Shown: piece after piece, positions 43,208 to 53,344 of the stretch
Numbering within the stretch: position 1 is the first letter of the stretch
How the letters are laid out: each line of letters begins with the position of its first letter
Source: Streptomyces amritsarensis
Lineage (GTDB): Bacteria > Actinomycetota > Actinomycetes > Streptomycetales > Streptomycetaceae
NCBI RefSeq assembly: GCF_001953875.1
Contig: NZ_MQUR01000050.1
Location: forward strand, 1 to 54,583
DNA: 54,583 nucleotides
Direction: 5' to 3'
The notes under the pieces: generated by a model
Database searches by the model: none
What the model was told of the DNA's origin: nothing
Seen by the model: only the letters and a program-made list of their open reading frames with translations
Program-made: the position numbers and the translations under genes

Positions 43208-43242
43208 AAAGCCGACAGCCGTCGCATCCCAGGGAGCACTCC

Positions 43243-46200
43243 ATGGCCTCGTTGCCGAACCCGCCCGCCGATACCCAGACCCGGGCCGACGCCCTCCGGG
43301 AGGCGCTCGCGACCCGCGTGGTCGTCGCCGACGGAGCCATGGGAACGATGCTCCAGGCGCAGGACCCCACCCTCGACGACTTCCAGCAGCTCGAAGGCTG
43401 CAACGAGGTCCTCAACGCCACCCGCCCCGACATCGTCCGCACGGTGCACGAGGCGTACTTCTCGGTGGGCGTGGACTGCGTCGAGACCAACACCTTCGGC
43501 GCGAACTACGCCGCCCTCGCCGAGTACGACATCGCCGAACGCAACTTCGAGCTCTCCGAGGCGGGCGCCCGCATCGCCCGCGAGGTCGCCGACTCCTTCA
43601 CCGCCTCCACCGGACAGCAGCGCTGGGTCCTCGGCTCCATGGGCCCCGGCACCAAGCTGCCCACGCTCGGCCACATCACCTACGCGCAGATCCGCGACGC
43701 CTACCAGACCAACGCCGAGGGCCTGCTCGCCGGCGGCTCCGACGCGCTGCTCGTCGAGACCACCCAGGACCTCCTGCAGACCAAGTCCTCCATCATCGGC
43801 GCCCGCCGCGCCATGGAGGCGCTCGGCGTCAACGTCCCGCTGATCTGCTCCGTCACCGTCGAGACCACCGGCACCATGCTGCTGGGCTCCGAGATCGGCG
43901 CGGCCCTGACCGCGCTGGAGCCCCTCGGCATCGACATGATCGGCCTGAACTGCGCCACCGGCCCCGCCGAGATGAGCGAGCACCTGCGCCACCTCGCGCG
44001 CAACGCCCGCATCCCGCTCTCCTGCATGCCCAACGCCGGCCTGCCCGTCCTGACCAAGGACGGCGCGCACTACCCGCTGACCGCCGCCGAGCTCGCCGAC
44101 GCCCAGGAGACCTTCGTCCGCGAGTACGGCCTCTCCCTGGTCGGCGGCTGCTGCGGCACCACCCCGGAGCACCTGCGCCAGGTCGTCGAGCGGGTCCGCG
44201 GCAGGGCCGTCGTCCAGCGCGACCCCCGGCCCGAGCCCGGCGCCGCCTCCCTCTACCAGTCCGTGCCCTTCCGCCAGGACACCTCCTACATGGCGATCGG
44301 CGAGCGCACCAACGCCAACGGCTCCAAGAAGTTCCGCGAGGCCATGCTGGAGGGCCGCTGGGACGACTGCGTCGAGATGGCCCGCGACCAGATCCGCGAG
44401 GGCGCGCACATGCTCGACCTCTGCGTGGACTACGTCGGCCGCGACGGCGTCGCCGACATGGAGGAGCTCGCCGGCCGCTTCGCCACCGCCTCCACCCTGC
44501 CGATCGTCCTGGACTCCACCGAGGTCCCCGTCATCAAGGCGGGCCTGGAGAAGCTCGGCGGCCGCGCGGTCATCAACTCGGTGAACTACGAGGACGGCGA
44601 CGGGCCCGAGTCCCGCTTCGCCAAGGTCACCCGGCTGGCCCAGGAGCACGGAGCCGCGCTCATCGCGCTGACCATCGACGAGGAGGGCCAGGCCCGCACC
44701 GTCGAGCACAAGGTCGCCATCGCCGAACGCCTCATCGAGGACCTGACGGCCAACTGGGGCATCCGCGAGTCCGACATCCTCATCGACACGCTGACCTTCA
44801 CCATCTGCACCGGGCAGGAGGAGTCCCGCCGCGACGGCATCGCCACGATCGAGTCGATCCGCGAGCTCAAGCGACGCCACCCCGACGTCCAGACCACGCT
44901 CGGCCTGTCGAACATCTCCTTCGGCCTGAACCCGGCCGCCCGCGTCCTGCTGAACTCCGTCTTCCTCGACGAGTGCGTCAAGGCGGGCCTGGACTCGGCC
45001 ATCGTCCACGCCTCCAAGATCCTGCCGATCGCCCGGTTCGACGAGGAGCAGGTCTCCACCGCCCTCGACCTGATCTACGACCGGCGCACCGAGGACTACG
45101 ACCCGCTGCAGAAGCTGATGGCCCTCTTCGAGGGCGTCAACACCAAGTCCCTCAAGGCCGGCCGCGCCGAGGAGCTCCTCGCCCTGCCCCTGGAGGAGCG
45201 CCTGCAGCGCCGCATCATCGACGGCGAGAAGAACGGCCTGGAGGCCGACCTCGACGAGGCCCTCCGGACCCGCCCCGCCCTCGACATCGTCAACGACACC
45301 CTCCTGGAGGGCATGAAGGTCGTCGGCGAGCTCTTCGGCTCCGGCCAGATGCAGCTCCCCTTCGTCCTGCAGTCCGCCGAGGTCATGAAGTCGGCGGTGG
45401 CCTACCTCGAACCGCACATGGAGAAGACGGACGACGAGGGCAAGGGCACCATCGTCCTGGCCACCGTCCGCGGCGACGTCCACGACATCGGCAAGAACCT
45501 CGTCGACATCATCCTGACCAACAACGGCTACAACGTCGTCAACATCGGCATCAAGCAGCCCGTCTCGGCGATCCTCGAAGCCGCCCAGGAGCACAAGGCC
45601 GACGTCATCGGCATGTCGGGCCTGCTCGTGAAGTCGACCGTGATCATGAAGGAGAACCTGGAGGAGCTGAACCAGCGCAAGCTGGCCGCCGACTACCCGG
45701 TGATCCTCGGCGGCGCCGCCCTCACCCGCGCCTACGTCGAGCAGGACCTCCACGAGATCTACGAGGGCGAGGTCCGCTACGCCCGCGACGCCTTCGAGGG
45801 CCTGCGCCTCATGGACGCCCTCATCGCCGTCAAGCGCGGCGTGCCGGGCGCCACCCTGCCCGAGCTCAAGCAGCGCCGCGTCGCCAAGCGGGACACTCCC
45901 GCCCTCCAGGTGGAGGAGCCGGAGGAGACCGGCGGCCGCTCCGACGTCTGTGTCGACAACCCGGTGCCCACCCCGCCGTTCTGGGGCACCCGGGTGGTCA
46001 AGGGCATCCCGCTCAAGGACTACGCCTCCTGGCTGGACGAGGGCGCCCTCTTCAAGGGCCAGTGGGGCCTGAAGCAGGCCCGCGCCGGCGGCGCCACCTA
46101 CGAGGAGCTCGTCGAGAGCGAGGGCCGCCCGCGCCTGCGCGGCCTGCTGGAGAAGCTGCACACCGAGAACCTGCTGGAGGCGGCCGTCGTCTACGGCTAC

Positions 46201-46755
46201 TTCCCCTGCGTCTCCAAGGGCGAGGACCTGATCATCCTCGACGACGCCGGCAACGAGCGGACCCGCTTCACCTTCCCGCGCCAGCGCCGCGGCCGCCGCC
46301 TGTGCCTCGCGGACTTCTTCCGCCCGGAGGAGTCCGGCGAGACCGACGTCGTCGGCCTCCAGGTGGTCACCGTCGGCTCGAAGATCGGCGAGGCGACTGC
46401 CGAGCTGTTCGCGTCCGACTCCTACCGCGAGTACCTGGAGCTGCACGGCCTGTCCGTCCAGCTCGCCGAGGCCATGGCCGAGTACTGGCACGCCCGGGTC
46501 CGCGCCGAGCTCGGATTCGGCGGCGAGGACCCGGCGAAGGTCGAGGACATGTTCGACCTCAAGTACCGGGGTGCCCGCTTCTCCCTCGGCTACGGCGCCT
46601 GCCCCGACCTGGAGGACCGCGCGAAGATCGCCGACCTCCTCCAGCCGGAGCGGATCGGCGTCCACCTCTCGGAGGAGTTCCAGCTCCACCCGGAGCAGTC
46701 GACGGACGCGATCGTGATCCACCACCCCGAAGCGAAGTATTTCAACGCACGCTGA
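43243..46755 (+). CDS. metH: cobalamin-dependent methionine synthase
   Basis: 1170 residues. It transfers methyl from methyltetrahydrofolate via cobalamin to homocysteine. The homocysteine domain begins VVVADGAMGTMLQAQ, with zinc cysteines at LNC and VGGCCGTTP. The pterin domain has GERTNANGSKKF and the VDYVGRDG region. The B12 domain has the axial-His motif GDVHDIGKN (about residue 747). The C-terminal activation domain ends with GVHLSEEFQLHPEQSTDAIVIHHPEAKYF. AGGGAG precedes the ATG. It is divergent from gylR. Confidence 0.96.
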   Translation: MASLPNPPADTQTRADALREALATRVVVADGAMGTMLQAQDPTLDDFQQLEGCNEVLNATRPDIVRTVHEAYFSVGVDCVETNTFGANYAALAEYDIAERNFELSEAGARIAREVADSFTASTGQQRWVLGSMGPGTKLPTLGHITYAQIRDAYQTNAEGLLAGGSDALLVETTQDLLQTKSSIIGARRAMEALGVNVPLICSVTVETTGTMLLGSEIGAALTALEPLGIDMIGLNCATGPAEMSEHLRHLARNARIPLSCMPNAGLPVLTKDGAHYPLTAAELADAQETFVREYGLSLVGGCCGTTPEHLRQVVERVRGRAVVQRDPRPEPGAASLYQSVPFRQDTSYMAIGERTNANGSKKFREAMLEGRWDDCVEMARDQIREGAHMLDLCVDYVGRDGVADMEELAGRFATASTLPIVLDSTEVPVIKAGLEKLGGRAVINSVNYEDGDGPESRFAKVTRLAQEHGAALIALTIDEEGQARTVEHKVAIAERLIEDLTANWGIRESDILIDTLTFTICTGQEESRRDGIATIESIRELKRRHPDVQTTLGLSNISFGLNPAARVLLNSVFLDECVKAGLDSAIVHASKILPIARFDEEQVSTALDLIYDRRTEDYDPLQKLMALFEGVNTKSLKAGRAEELLALPLEERLQRRIIDGEKNGLEADLDEALRTRPALDIVNDTLLEGMKVVGELFGSGQMQLPFVLQSAEVMKSAVAYLEPHMEKTDDEGKGTIVLATVRGDVHDIGKNLVDIILTNNGYNVVNIGIKQPVSAILEAAQEHKADVIGMSGLLVKSTVIMKENLEELNQRKLAADYPVILGGAALTRAYVEQDLHEIYEGEVRYARDAFEGLRLMDALIAVKRGVPGATLPELKQRRVAKRDTPALQVEEPEETGGRSDVCVDNPVPTPPFWGTRVVKGIPLKDYASWLDEGALFKGQWGLKQARAGGATYEELVESEGRPRLRGLLEKLHTENLLEAAVVYGYFPCVSKGEDLIILDDAGNERTRFTFPRQRRGRRLCLADFFRPEESGETDVVGLQVVTVGSKIGEATAELFASDSYREYLELHGLSVQLAEAMAEYWHARVRAELGFGGEDPAKVEDMFDLKYRGARFSLGYGACPDLEDRAKIADLLQPERIGVHLSEEFQLHPEQSTDAIVIHHPEAKYFNAR

Positions 46756-46788
46756 GCTCCGCCGACGTACACTTGTCGGTCCCATACA

Positions 46789-46841
46789 GGCCGGTCGCCT
46801 GTTCCGAGGGGTGGTATGCCCCGAGGAAGAGGTGACCGGCC
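46789..46841 (+). terminator. two-level hairpin after metH
   Basis: GGCCGGTCGCCT pairs with AGGTGACCGGCC (12 bp, one G.U). A second stem, GGGG-7-CCCC, forms inside the loop. It lies 33 bp past the metH stop and just upstream of the HAD gene. Confidence 0.7.
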
Positions 46842-46862
46842 TTCTCGTCCCTTCGGAGAGGC

Positions 46863-47570
46863 ATGCGCATGACGAGCACCGTTCCCGCCCCGGTCACCCG
46901 CACGGCCGACGGCTCGGCCCTGCAGGCGGTGCTGCTCGACATGGACGGCACCCTGGTGGACACCGAGGGCTTCTGGTGGGAGATCGAGGCGGAGGTCTTC
47001 CGCGAGCTCGGCCACCGGCTCGAGGACGCCTGGCGCGACGAGGTCGTCGGGGGGCCCATGACCCGCAGCGCCGGCTTCCTGATCGAGGCCACGGGGGCCG
47101 CCATCACCATCGCCGAGCTGAGCGTCCTGCTCAACGAGCGCTTCGAGGCCCGCATCGCCGACCGGGTGCCGCTGATGCCGGGCGCCGAGCGGCTGCTGGC
47201 CGAGCTGGCCCGGCACAACGTGCCCACCGCGCTCGTCTCCGCCTCCCACCGCCGCGTCATCGACCGGGTCCTGCTCACCCTCGGCCGCGACCGGTTCACG
47301 CTGACCGTCGCCGGCGACGAGGTGGTCCGTACCAAGCCGCACCCCGACCCGTACCTGCTCGCCGCGCGGACGCTGGGCGCGCACCCCTCGCGGTGCGCGG
47401 TCATCGAGGACACCCGCACCGGTGTGGCGGCCGCGGAGGCCGCCGGCTGCCGGGTCGTGGCCGTCCCCTCGGTCGGCGTGATCGAACCGGCACCGGGGCG
47501 TACGGTCGTCCGCTCGCTGGAGGACGTCGACCTGGCGTTCCTGCGCTCGCTCATCGCCCCCATGAACTGA
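46863..47570 (+). CDS. HAD-superfamily hydrolase (beta-phosphoglucomutase-like)
   Basis: 235 residues. Motif I is VLLDMDGTLVDTEGFWW (nucleophile Asp plus acid/base Asp); motif II is ALVSASHRR; motif III Lys is in RTKPHPDPYL; motif IV is CAVIEDTRTGVAAAEAAG. The helical cap between motifs I and II makes it subfamily IA. ATG at 46863 or the second ATG at 46869; GGAGAGG lies upstream. The physiological phosphate ester is unknown. It is conserved after metH in Streptomyces. Confidence 0.87.
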   Translation: MRMTSTVPAPVTRTADGSALQAVLLDMDGTLVDTEGFWWEIEAEVFRELGHRLEDAWRDEVVGGPMTRSAGFLIEATGAAITIAELSVLLNERFEARIADRVPLMPGAERLLAELARHNVPTALVSASHRRVIDRVLLTLGRDRFTLTVAGDEVVRTKPHPDPYLLAARTLGAHPSRCAVIEDTRTGVAAAEAAGCRVVAVPSVGVIEPAPGRTVVRSLEDVDLAFLRSLIAPMN

Positions 47571-47639
47571 GAGTGACGGACGGGCCTGGCCGGCGCCCGG
47601 CCCGCTCCCGGTCCGGGGCCCGCCGCCACCCAAGCGGAC

Positions 47640-47677
47640 ACATCGGCATGCAGTGCCCTACATCGGTATGCATTGCC
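47640..47677 (+). repeat. tandem 20-bp direct repeat
   Basis: ACATCGGCATGCAGTGCC (47640-47657) and ACATCGGTATGCATTGCC (47660-47677) match at 16 of 18 positions with a 20-bp period, about two helical turns. Each copy holds an imperfect inverted repeat (GGCA-TGCAG-TGCC). This is typical of a cooperative regulator site. Confidence 0.55.
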
Positions 47678-47761
47678 ACGCAACGGAATCCCTCGAATAC
47701 GCTCCGTGCCGAACGGAAGCCGGTCGAGGCGGGTCCTGACGGAAGGATCTTCCGCCGAAGG

Positions 47762-47793
47762 CCCCGGAGGCTGAAATTCCATCCCCTCCGGGG
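47762..47793 (+). terminator. hairpin upstream of the lipoprotein genes
   Basis: CCCCGGAGG and CCTCCGGGG (9 bp, 14-nt loop). It lies about 190 bp past the HAD gene and may be its terminator. Confidence 0.45.
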
Positions 47794-47805
47794 TCGTCGC
47801 ACAGG

Positions 47806-47819
47806 GTGACCTTGGTCAC
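47806..47819. promoter_or_regulatory. Crp-type binding site
   Basis: GTGACCTTGGTCAC is a perfect 6-2-6 palindrome and fits the GTG(N)6GNCAC pattern that I recall for Streptomyces Crp. It lies 353 bp upstream of the first lipoprotein gene, the only gene it could readily control. Confidence 0.55.
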
Positions 47820-48172
47820 GCGTCACACCCTCGACGGGCCTGTCCGAGGGCCCCCGCGGCTTCCAATGTGTCCACATTGATCAGCCCCTGACCGAATCTG
47901 CGCAGCCCTGCCTGTGAACAGGCAGTTCGCTCCGATCACGGTGCGATTACGCCCCAAGTCCGGCCAGTTCCAGCCATCCCGCCCCGGACCACTAGTGTCG
48001 AGCCGGGCACTGCGCCGCACCCAGCCGCGTCCCGGACACACACCCCTGTGCCGGACCGCGTGGACCGATCGTCACATCACCGGCCCGATCGTTCCGCCCC
48101 GAACGGGCGACCGCCGCGAAGTGCCCTTCACACCGCTTTGACCAAGTGCCGGTTACAGGGAGTACTTCCAGC

Positions 48173-49777
48173 ATGAACCGCAAGACCATGGTGCTGACGG
48201 CCGCGGCCGGACTGCTCACCCCCGCGCTGGCCGCATGCGGCACAGCGAGCGGCGGAGGAGCAGGATCCGCGGCCATCGTCGTCGGGACCACCGACCGGTT
48301 CGAGGCCGCAGACTTCGCTCCCGCCCCCTTCGACCCCGCCTACGCCTACGACGCCGGCGCCTGGAACATCCTGCGCCAGACCGTCCAGACGCTGATGCAC
48401 ACCCCGCGCGGCGGCGGCCAGCCCGTCCCCGAAGCGGCCTCCGCATGCCGCTTCACCGACTCCGGCAACGAAAGCTACCGCTGCACCCTGCGCCCCGGCC
48501 TGAAGTTCGCCAGCGGCGACCCGCTCACCGCCAAGGACGTCAAGTTCTCCATCGACCGGGTCCTCGCCATCAAGGACGAGAACGGCCCCTCCTCGCTGCT
48601 CTCCACCCTCGACAACGTCGAGGTCAAGGGCGAGGACACCGTGATCTTCCACCTGAAGACACCCGACGCGACCTTCCCCTTCAAGCTCTCCACCCCCGCC
48701 GCCGGCATCGTCAGCGAGAAGAACTACGACGCCAAGAAGCTCCGCGAGGGCTTCGCAGTGGACGGCTCCGGGCCCTACACCATGAAGGCCGAGGTCAAGG
48801 AGAACCGCCTCGTCCGCGCCGTCTTCAGCAAGAACCCCCACTACAAGGGCGACATCAAGCTGCAGAACGACAAGGTCGAACTGCGCACCTACCCCGACTC
48901 CCCGGCCATGGGCAAGGCCCTCACCGACGGGAAGATCCACATGGTCTCCCGCACCCTGTCGCCCGCCCAGATCACCGAGCTCAGCGCCAACCCGCCCAAG
49001 GGCGTCAAGCTGGTCCCGATGCCCGGCCTGGAGATCCGCTACATCGGCTTCAACACCGACGCGCCCGTCGTCAAGGACAAGGCCGTGCGCCAGGCGCTCG
49101 CCGCCGCCGTCGACCGCAGCGCGCTCATCTCCAAGGTGTACGGCAAGTCCGCCCAGCCGCTCTACTCGCTGGTCCCCACCAGCGTGACCGGCCACGTCAA
49201 CTCCTTCTACAACAAGTACGGCGACGGCAACACGCCCAAGGCCGCCGCGCTGCTGAAGGAAGCCGGGATCAAAACCCCCGTCAAGCTGACGCTGCACTAC
49301 ACCACCGACCACTACGGCGACGGCACGGCGGCCGAGTTCGAGGCCCTCAAGGCCCAGCTCAACGCCACCCAGCTGTTCGACATCACCGTCCAGGGCAGCG
49401 AGTGGGCGGACTTCCGCCCCAAGCAGAAGAAGGGCGACCACGCCGCCTACGGGCTCGGCTGGTTCCCCGACTACCCCGACGCCGACAACTTCCTCGCCCC
49501 GTTCCTGGAGCAGGACAACTTCCTGGGCACGCCGTACGCCAACAACGCGGTGCGCACCAGGCTCCTCCCCGAATCCCGGCGCGCGGTCGACCGCAACGTC
49601 GCCGCCCCCGCGATCACGGAGATGCAGGACATCGTCGCCGAGGACGTACCCGTCCTGCCCCTGTGGCAGGGCAAGCAGTACGTCGCCGCACGCGACGGGA
49701 TCACCGGAGTGGAGTGGTCGGTCAACGCCATCTCCGACCTCCAGTTGTGGGAGCTCGGCCGTGGCGTAAGCGGCTGA
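48173..49777 (+). CDS. ABC-type peptide/nickel solute-binding lipoprotein (family 5), first copy
   Basis: 534 residues. The lipoprotein signal peptide ends in a lipobox, LAAC (about residue 22). The SBP_bac_5 domain shows KFASGDPLTAKDVKFSIDRVL, DNVEVKGEDTVIFHLKTPDATFPF, GSGPYTMK, IRYIGFNTDAPVVKDKAVRQALAAAVDRSALI, and YGLGWFPDYPDADNFLAPFL. Likely anchored outside the membrane, it binds peptides or a similar ligand. No permease or ATPase gene lies beside it in this window. The next gene is a paralogue. AGGGAG lies 12 nt upstream. Confidence 0.88.
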   Translation: MNRKTMVLTAAAGLLTPALAACGTASGGGAGSAAIVVGTTDRFEAADFAPAPFDPAYAYDAGAWNILRQTVQTLMHTPRGGGQPVPEAASACRFTDSGNESYRCTLRPGLKFASGDPLTAKDVKFSIDRVLAIKDENGPSSLLSTLDNVEVKGEDTVIFHLKTPDATFPFKLSTPAAGIVSEKNYDAKKLREGFAVDGSGPYTMKAEVKENRLVRAVFSKNPHYKGDIKLQNDKVELRTYPDSPAMGKALTDGKIHMVSRTLSPAQITELSANPPKGVKLVPMPGLEIRYIGFNTDAPVVKDKAVRQALAAAVDRSALISKVYGKSAQPLYSLVPTSVTGHVNSFYNKYGDGNTPKAAALLKEAGIKTPVKLTLHYTTDHYGDGTAAEFEALKAQLNATQLFDITVQGSEWADFRPKQKKGDHAAYGLGWFPDYPDADNFLAPFLEQDNFLGTPYANNAVRTRLLPESRRAVDRNVAAPAITEMQDIVAEDVPVLPLWQGKQYVAARDGITGVEWSVNAISDLQLWELGRGVSG

Positions 49778-49848
49778 GCAAGGCACAGACCGGCAGCGGG
49801 TGTCGCGGGCCGGAGCAACGAAACAGTTCGACTGTGAAGGACGTTCGC

Positions 49849-51432
49849 GTGAATCGACGTAACCAGTGGCTGGCGGCCCCGCTCGGCGCAGCCACCGCCG
49901 CCGCGCTGCTCAGCGGTTGCGGCTCGACCGATGGCTCCAATGCCGGCAGCGGCAAGGGCGTGGTCATGGGCATATCCGACAAGGTGAAGTCCACCGACCC
50001 GGCGTCCGGCTACGACCCGGGCTCCTGGCTGCTCTTCAACAACGTCTACCAGTCGCTGCTGAGCTTCCCCAAGGGCGGAACCACCCCCGAGCCCGACGCG
50101 GCCCAGAGCTGCGGCTTCGAGGGCGGCGACAGCAAGCTCTTCAAGTGCACGCTCAAGCCCGACCTGAAGTTCAGCAACGGCAACGAGCTCACCTCGAAGG
50201 ACGTCAAGCACTCCTTCGAGCGCACGCTGAAGATCAACGACGAGAACGGCCCCGCCGTCATGCTCGCCTCGATCGCCGGCATCGACGCCCCCGACGACAA
50301 GACCGTCGTCTTCCGCCTCAAGAACTCCGACGCCACCTTCCCGAGCAAGATCGCCTCGGGTGCGGGCTCCATCGTCGACCACCGCGAATACCCGGCCGAC
50401 AAGCTCCGCACCGACAACAAGGCCATCGGCTCCGGCGTCTACAAGCTCGACTCCTTCACCGAGAAGAGCGCCAGCTTCTCCGTCAACGAGTCCTACACCG
50501 GCAAGGCCAAGGCCAAGAACACCGGCGTCACCCTGAAGTTCTTCAACGGCGACCAGGCCGGCCTCAAGACCACCCTGGAGAGCGGAGCCGTCGACTTCGC
50601 CTTCCGCGGCCTCGCCGCCAAGGACATCGCCGCCCTCGCCTCCAGCAAGACCGGCGACGAGAAGGTCGACGTCGTCCAGGGCACCGGTGCCGAGGTCGAG
50701 CACATGGTCTTCAACATGAACGACCCGGTCGTCGGCAAGCTCCCCGTCCGCAAGGCCATCGCCTACCTCGTGGACCGCGAAGCCCTCGTCAAGGACGTGT
50801 ACGCCGGCACCGCCACCGCGCTCTACTCCATCGTCCCCACCGGCATCGCCGGCCACACCACGCCCTTCTTCGACCGCTACGGCGGCAGCCCGCAGCCCGA
50901 GAAGGCCAAGGCCGTCCTCAAGGCCGCGAACATCACCGGCAAGGTCAAGGTCACCCTGTACTCGACCCCCTCCCGCTACGGCCCCTCCACCGACCAGCAG
51001 TTCGAGGTCATCGCCAAGCAGCTCAACGACAGCGGCCTCTTCGAGGCCGACGTCAAGTCCGTCGAGTACGAGCAGTACGAGCAGGACATCCAGGCCGGCA
51101 AGTACGGCATCTACGTCAAGGGCTGGGTCCCCGACTACCCGGACGCCGACAACTTCACCCAGCCGTTCTTCGGCCCGGGCAACGTCCTGAACAACAACTA
51201 CGACAACAAGGAGATCACCGGGACGATCATCCCGTCGACCTCCGCGAAGTCCGACCGCACCGCGGCCAACACCGACTACAACCGACTCCAGGACATCGTC
51301 GCCGAGGAGCTCCCGCTCCTCCCGCTCTGGCAGGGCAAGCAGTACGCCGTCACCCGCCAGAACGTCAACGGCCTGCAGTGGTCCCTGGACGCCTCCACGG
51401 TCTTCCGCTTCTGGGAGATCAGCAAGGGCTGA
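49849..51432 (+). CDS. ABC-type peptide solute-binding lipoprotein (family 5), second copy
   Basis: 527 residues, a clear paralogue of the preceding gene. Both share KDVK-S, DEN-GP, DATFP, GSG-Y, VRKAIAYLVDREALVKDVY, GWVPDYPDADNFTQPFF and LPLLPLWQGKQYA. The lipobox is LSGC (about residue 24). GTG with GAAGGAC 7 nt upstream; 71 bp after the first copy, so probably in the same transcript. Divergence is large enough to expect different ligands. Confidence 0.88.
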   Translation: MNRRNQWLAAPLGAATAAALLSGCGSTDGSNAGSGKGVVMGISDKVKSTDPASGYDPGSWLLFNNVYQSLLSFPKGGTTPEPDAAQSCGFEGGDSKLFKCTLKPDLKFSNGNELTSKDVKHSFERTLKINDENGPAVMLASIAGIDAPDDKTVVFRLKNSDATFPSKIASGAGSIVDHREYPADKLRTDNKAIGSGVYKLDSFTEKSASFSVNESYTGKAKAKNTGVTLKFFNGDQAGLKTTLESGAVDFAFRGLAAKDIAALASSKTGDEKVDVVQGTGAEVEHMVFNMNDPVVGKLPVRKAIAYLVDREALVKDVYAGTATALYSIVPTGIAGHTTPFFDRYGGSPQPEKAKAVLKAANITGKVKVTLYSTPSRYGPSTDQQFEVIAKQLNDSGLFEADVKSVEYEQYEQDIQAGKYGIYVKGWVPDYPDADNFTQPFFGPGNVLNNNYDNKEITGTIIPSTSAKSDRTAANTDYNRLQDIVAEELPLLPLWQGKQYAVTRQNVNGLQWSLDASTVFRFWEISKG

Positions 51433-51456
51433 CCCGGGCCGCCCCCGGACACACCA

Positions 51457-51497
51457 CGGGGCCGTACACGCGAGCCATGCCCGCGCGTACGGCCCCG
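51457..51497 (+). terminator. hairpin terminator after the lipoprotein pair
   Basis: CGGGGCCGTAC pairs with GTACGGCCCCG (11 bp), extended by ACGCG/CGCGC. It sits 24 bp past the stop. Confidence 0.75.
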
Positions 51498-51560
51498 CGC
51501 CCGTTCCCGGGAACAGCCCCCGCCGAACCGGCGGCCGGCCCCCGCCGAACCGGCGGGAGA

Positions 51561-52232
51561 CTACTGCGCCCCCGGACGCACCAGACCGCTCTCGTACGCG
51601 TACACCGCAGCCTGCACCCGGTCACGCAACCCCAGCTTCGTCAGGACGTGCCCCACATGCGTCTTGACCGTCGTCTCGCTCACGAACAGATCCGCCGCGA
51701 TCTCCGCATTCGACAGGCCCCGCGCCACCAGCTTCAGCACCTCCACCTCGCGCTCGGTCAGCGTCCCCAGCGCGTCCGGCACACGCTCCTCACCCGACGG
51801 CAGGTGCCCCGCGTACTTGTCCAGCAGCCGCCGCGTGATGCTCGGCGCCAGCATCGCCTCACCCGCCGCCACCACCCGGATCGCCTGCACCAGCTCACCC
51901 GCCGGAGCATCCTTCAACAGGAACCCGCTCGCCCCCGCCCGCAGCGCCTCCACCACGTACTCGTCCAGGTCGAACGTCGTCAGCACCAACACCTTCGCCG
52001 GACCGTCCCGGCCCGGACCGGTGATCCGGCGCGTCGCCTCGACCCCGTCCATCCGCGGCATCCGGATGTCCATCAGCACCACGTCCGGCTGCAGCGCCCG
52101 CACCTGGTCCAGCGCCTGCAGGCCGTCCCCCGCCTCACCGACCACCGCCAGATCCTGCTCCGCCTCCAAAATCATCCGGAAGCCGGTGCGCAACAGGGGC
52201 TGGTCATCGACCAGAAGAACGCGGATGGCCAC
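51561..52232 (-). CDS. NarL/FixJ-type response regulator
   Basis: 223 residues. Receiver domain: acidic pocket VLLVDDQPLLR, phospho-acceptor Asp in VVLMDIRMPRMDG (about 55), Thr in VLTTFD, Lys in GFLLKDAPAGEL. The C-terminal LuxR HTH reads LTEREVEVLKLVARGLSNAEIAADLFVSETTVKTHVGHVLTKLGLRDR. GTG start with GAGGT upstream. No sensor kinase lies beside it within the window. The adjacent lipoprotein genes face it convergently. Confidence 0.9.
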   Translation of the reverse strand: MAIRVLLVDDQPLLRTGFRMILEAEQDLAVVGEAGDGLQALDQVRALQPDVVLMDIRMPRMDGVEATRRITGPGRDGPAKVLVLTTFDLDEYVVEALRAGASGFLLKDAPAGELVQAIRVVAAGEAMLAPSITRRLLDKYAGHLPSGEERVPDALGTLTEREVEVLKLVARGLSNAEIAADLFVSETTVKTHVGHVLTKLGLRDRVQAAVYAYESGLVRPGAQ

Positions 52233-52296
52233 GGGCGATACCTCGTATTCGTCGGACGGCTTCGGCGGACACGCCCATTCTGCCCTGACCGGACGA

Positions 52297-53187
<891 letters not shown>

Positions 53188-53194
53188 GCACAAA

Positions 53195-53200
53195 ACCCTA
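53195..53200 (-). promoter_or_regulatory. -10 box of the RecB-like gene
   Basis: TAGGGT on the minus strand, 7 nt before the ATG, implying a leaderless transcript. Confidence 0.5.
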
Positions 53201-53344
53201 CGACCCGCCACGGACAGCACGCGCATACCATCGACGCAAAGCCCCCTCGCACTGCATGATCGGAGCATCACCAGGCGCTACGCACACCGCGCCGTACACG
53301 ACGAGAACCACCCGTGAACCCCCAGCACCGAACGAAGGACAGAC

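Larger units (their letters stand above)
47571..48172. other. 600-bp intergenic regulatory region
   Basis: No gene was found. Distinct elements: a 20-bp tandem repeat (47640-47677), a 9-bp hairpin (47762-47793), a perfect Crp-type palindrome (47806-47819) and an inverted repeat CTGCCTG-TGAA-CAGGCAG (47908-47925). TTGACC at 48138 may be a -35 for the lipoprotein gene, with no convincing -10. Confidence 0.6.

Noticed and set aside
43033..43242. Cobalamin riboswitch before metH
   Set aside because: No B12-box or the large multi-stem core can be recognised and the predicted leader is only about 60 nt.
42190..46785. A very long open frame antisense to metH
   Set aside because: It lacks domain-like composition and mirrors the codon pattern of metH; long antisense frames are typical of high-GC DNA.
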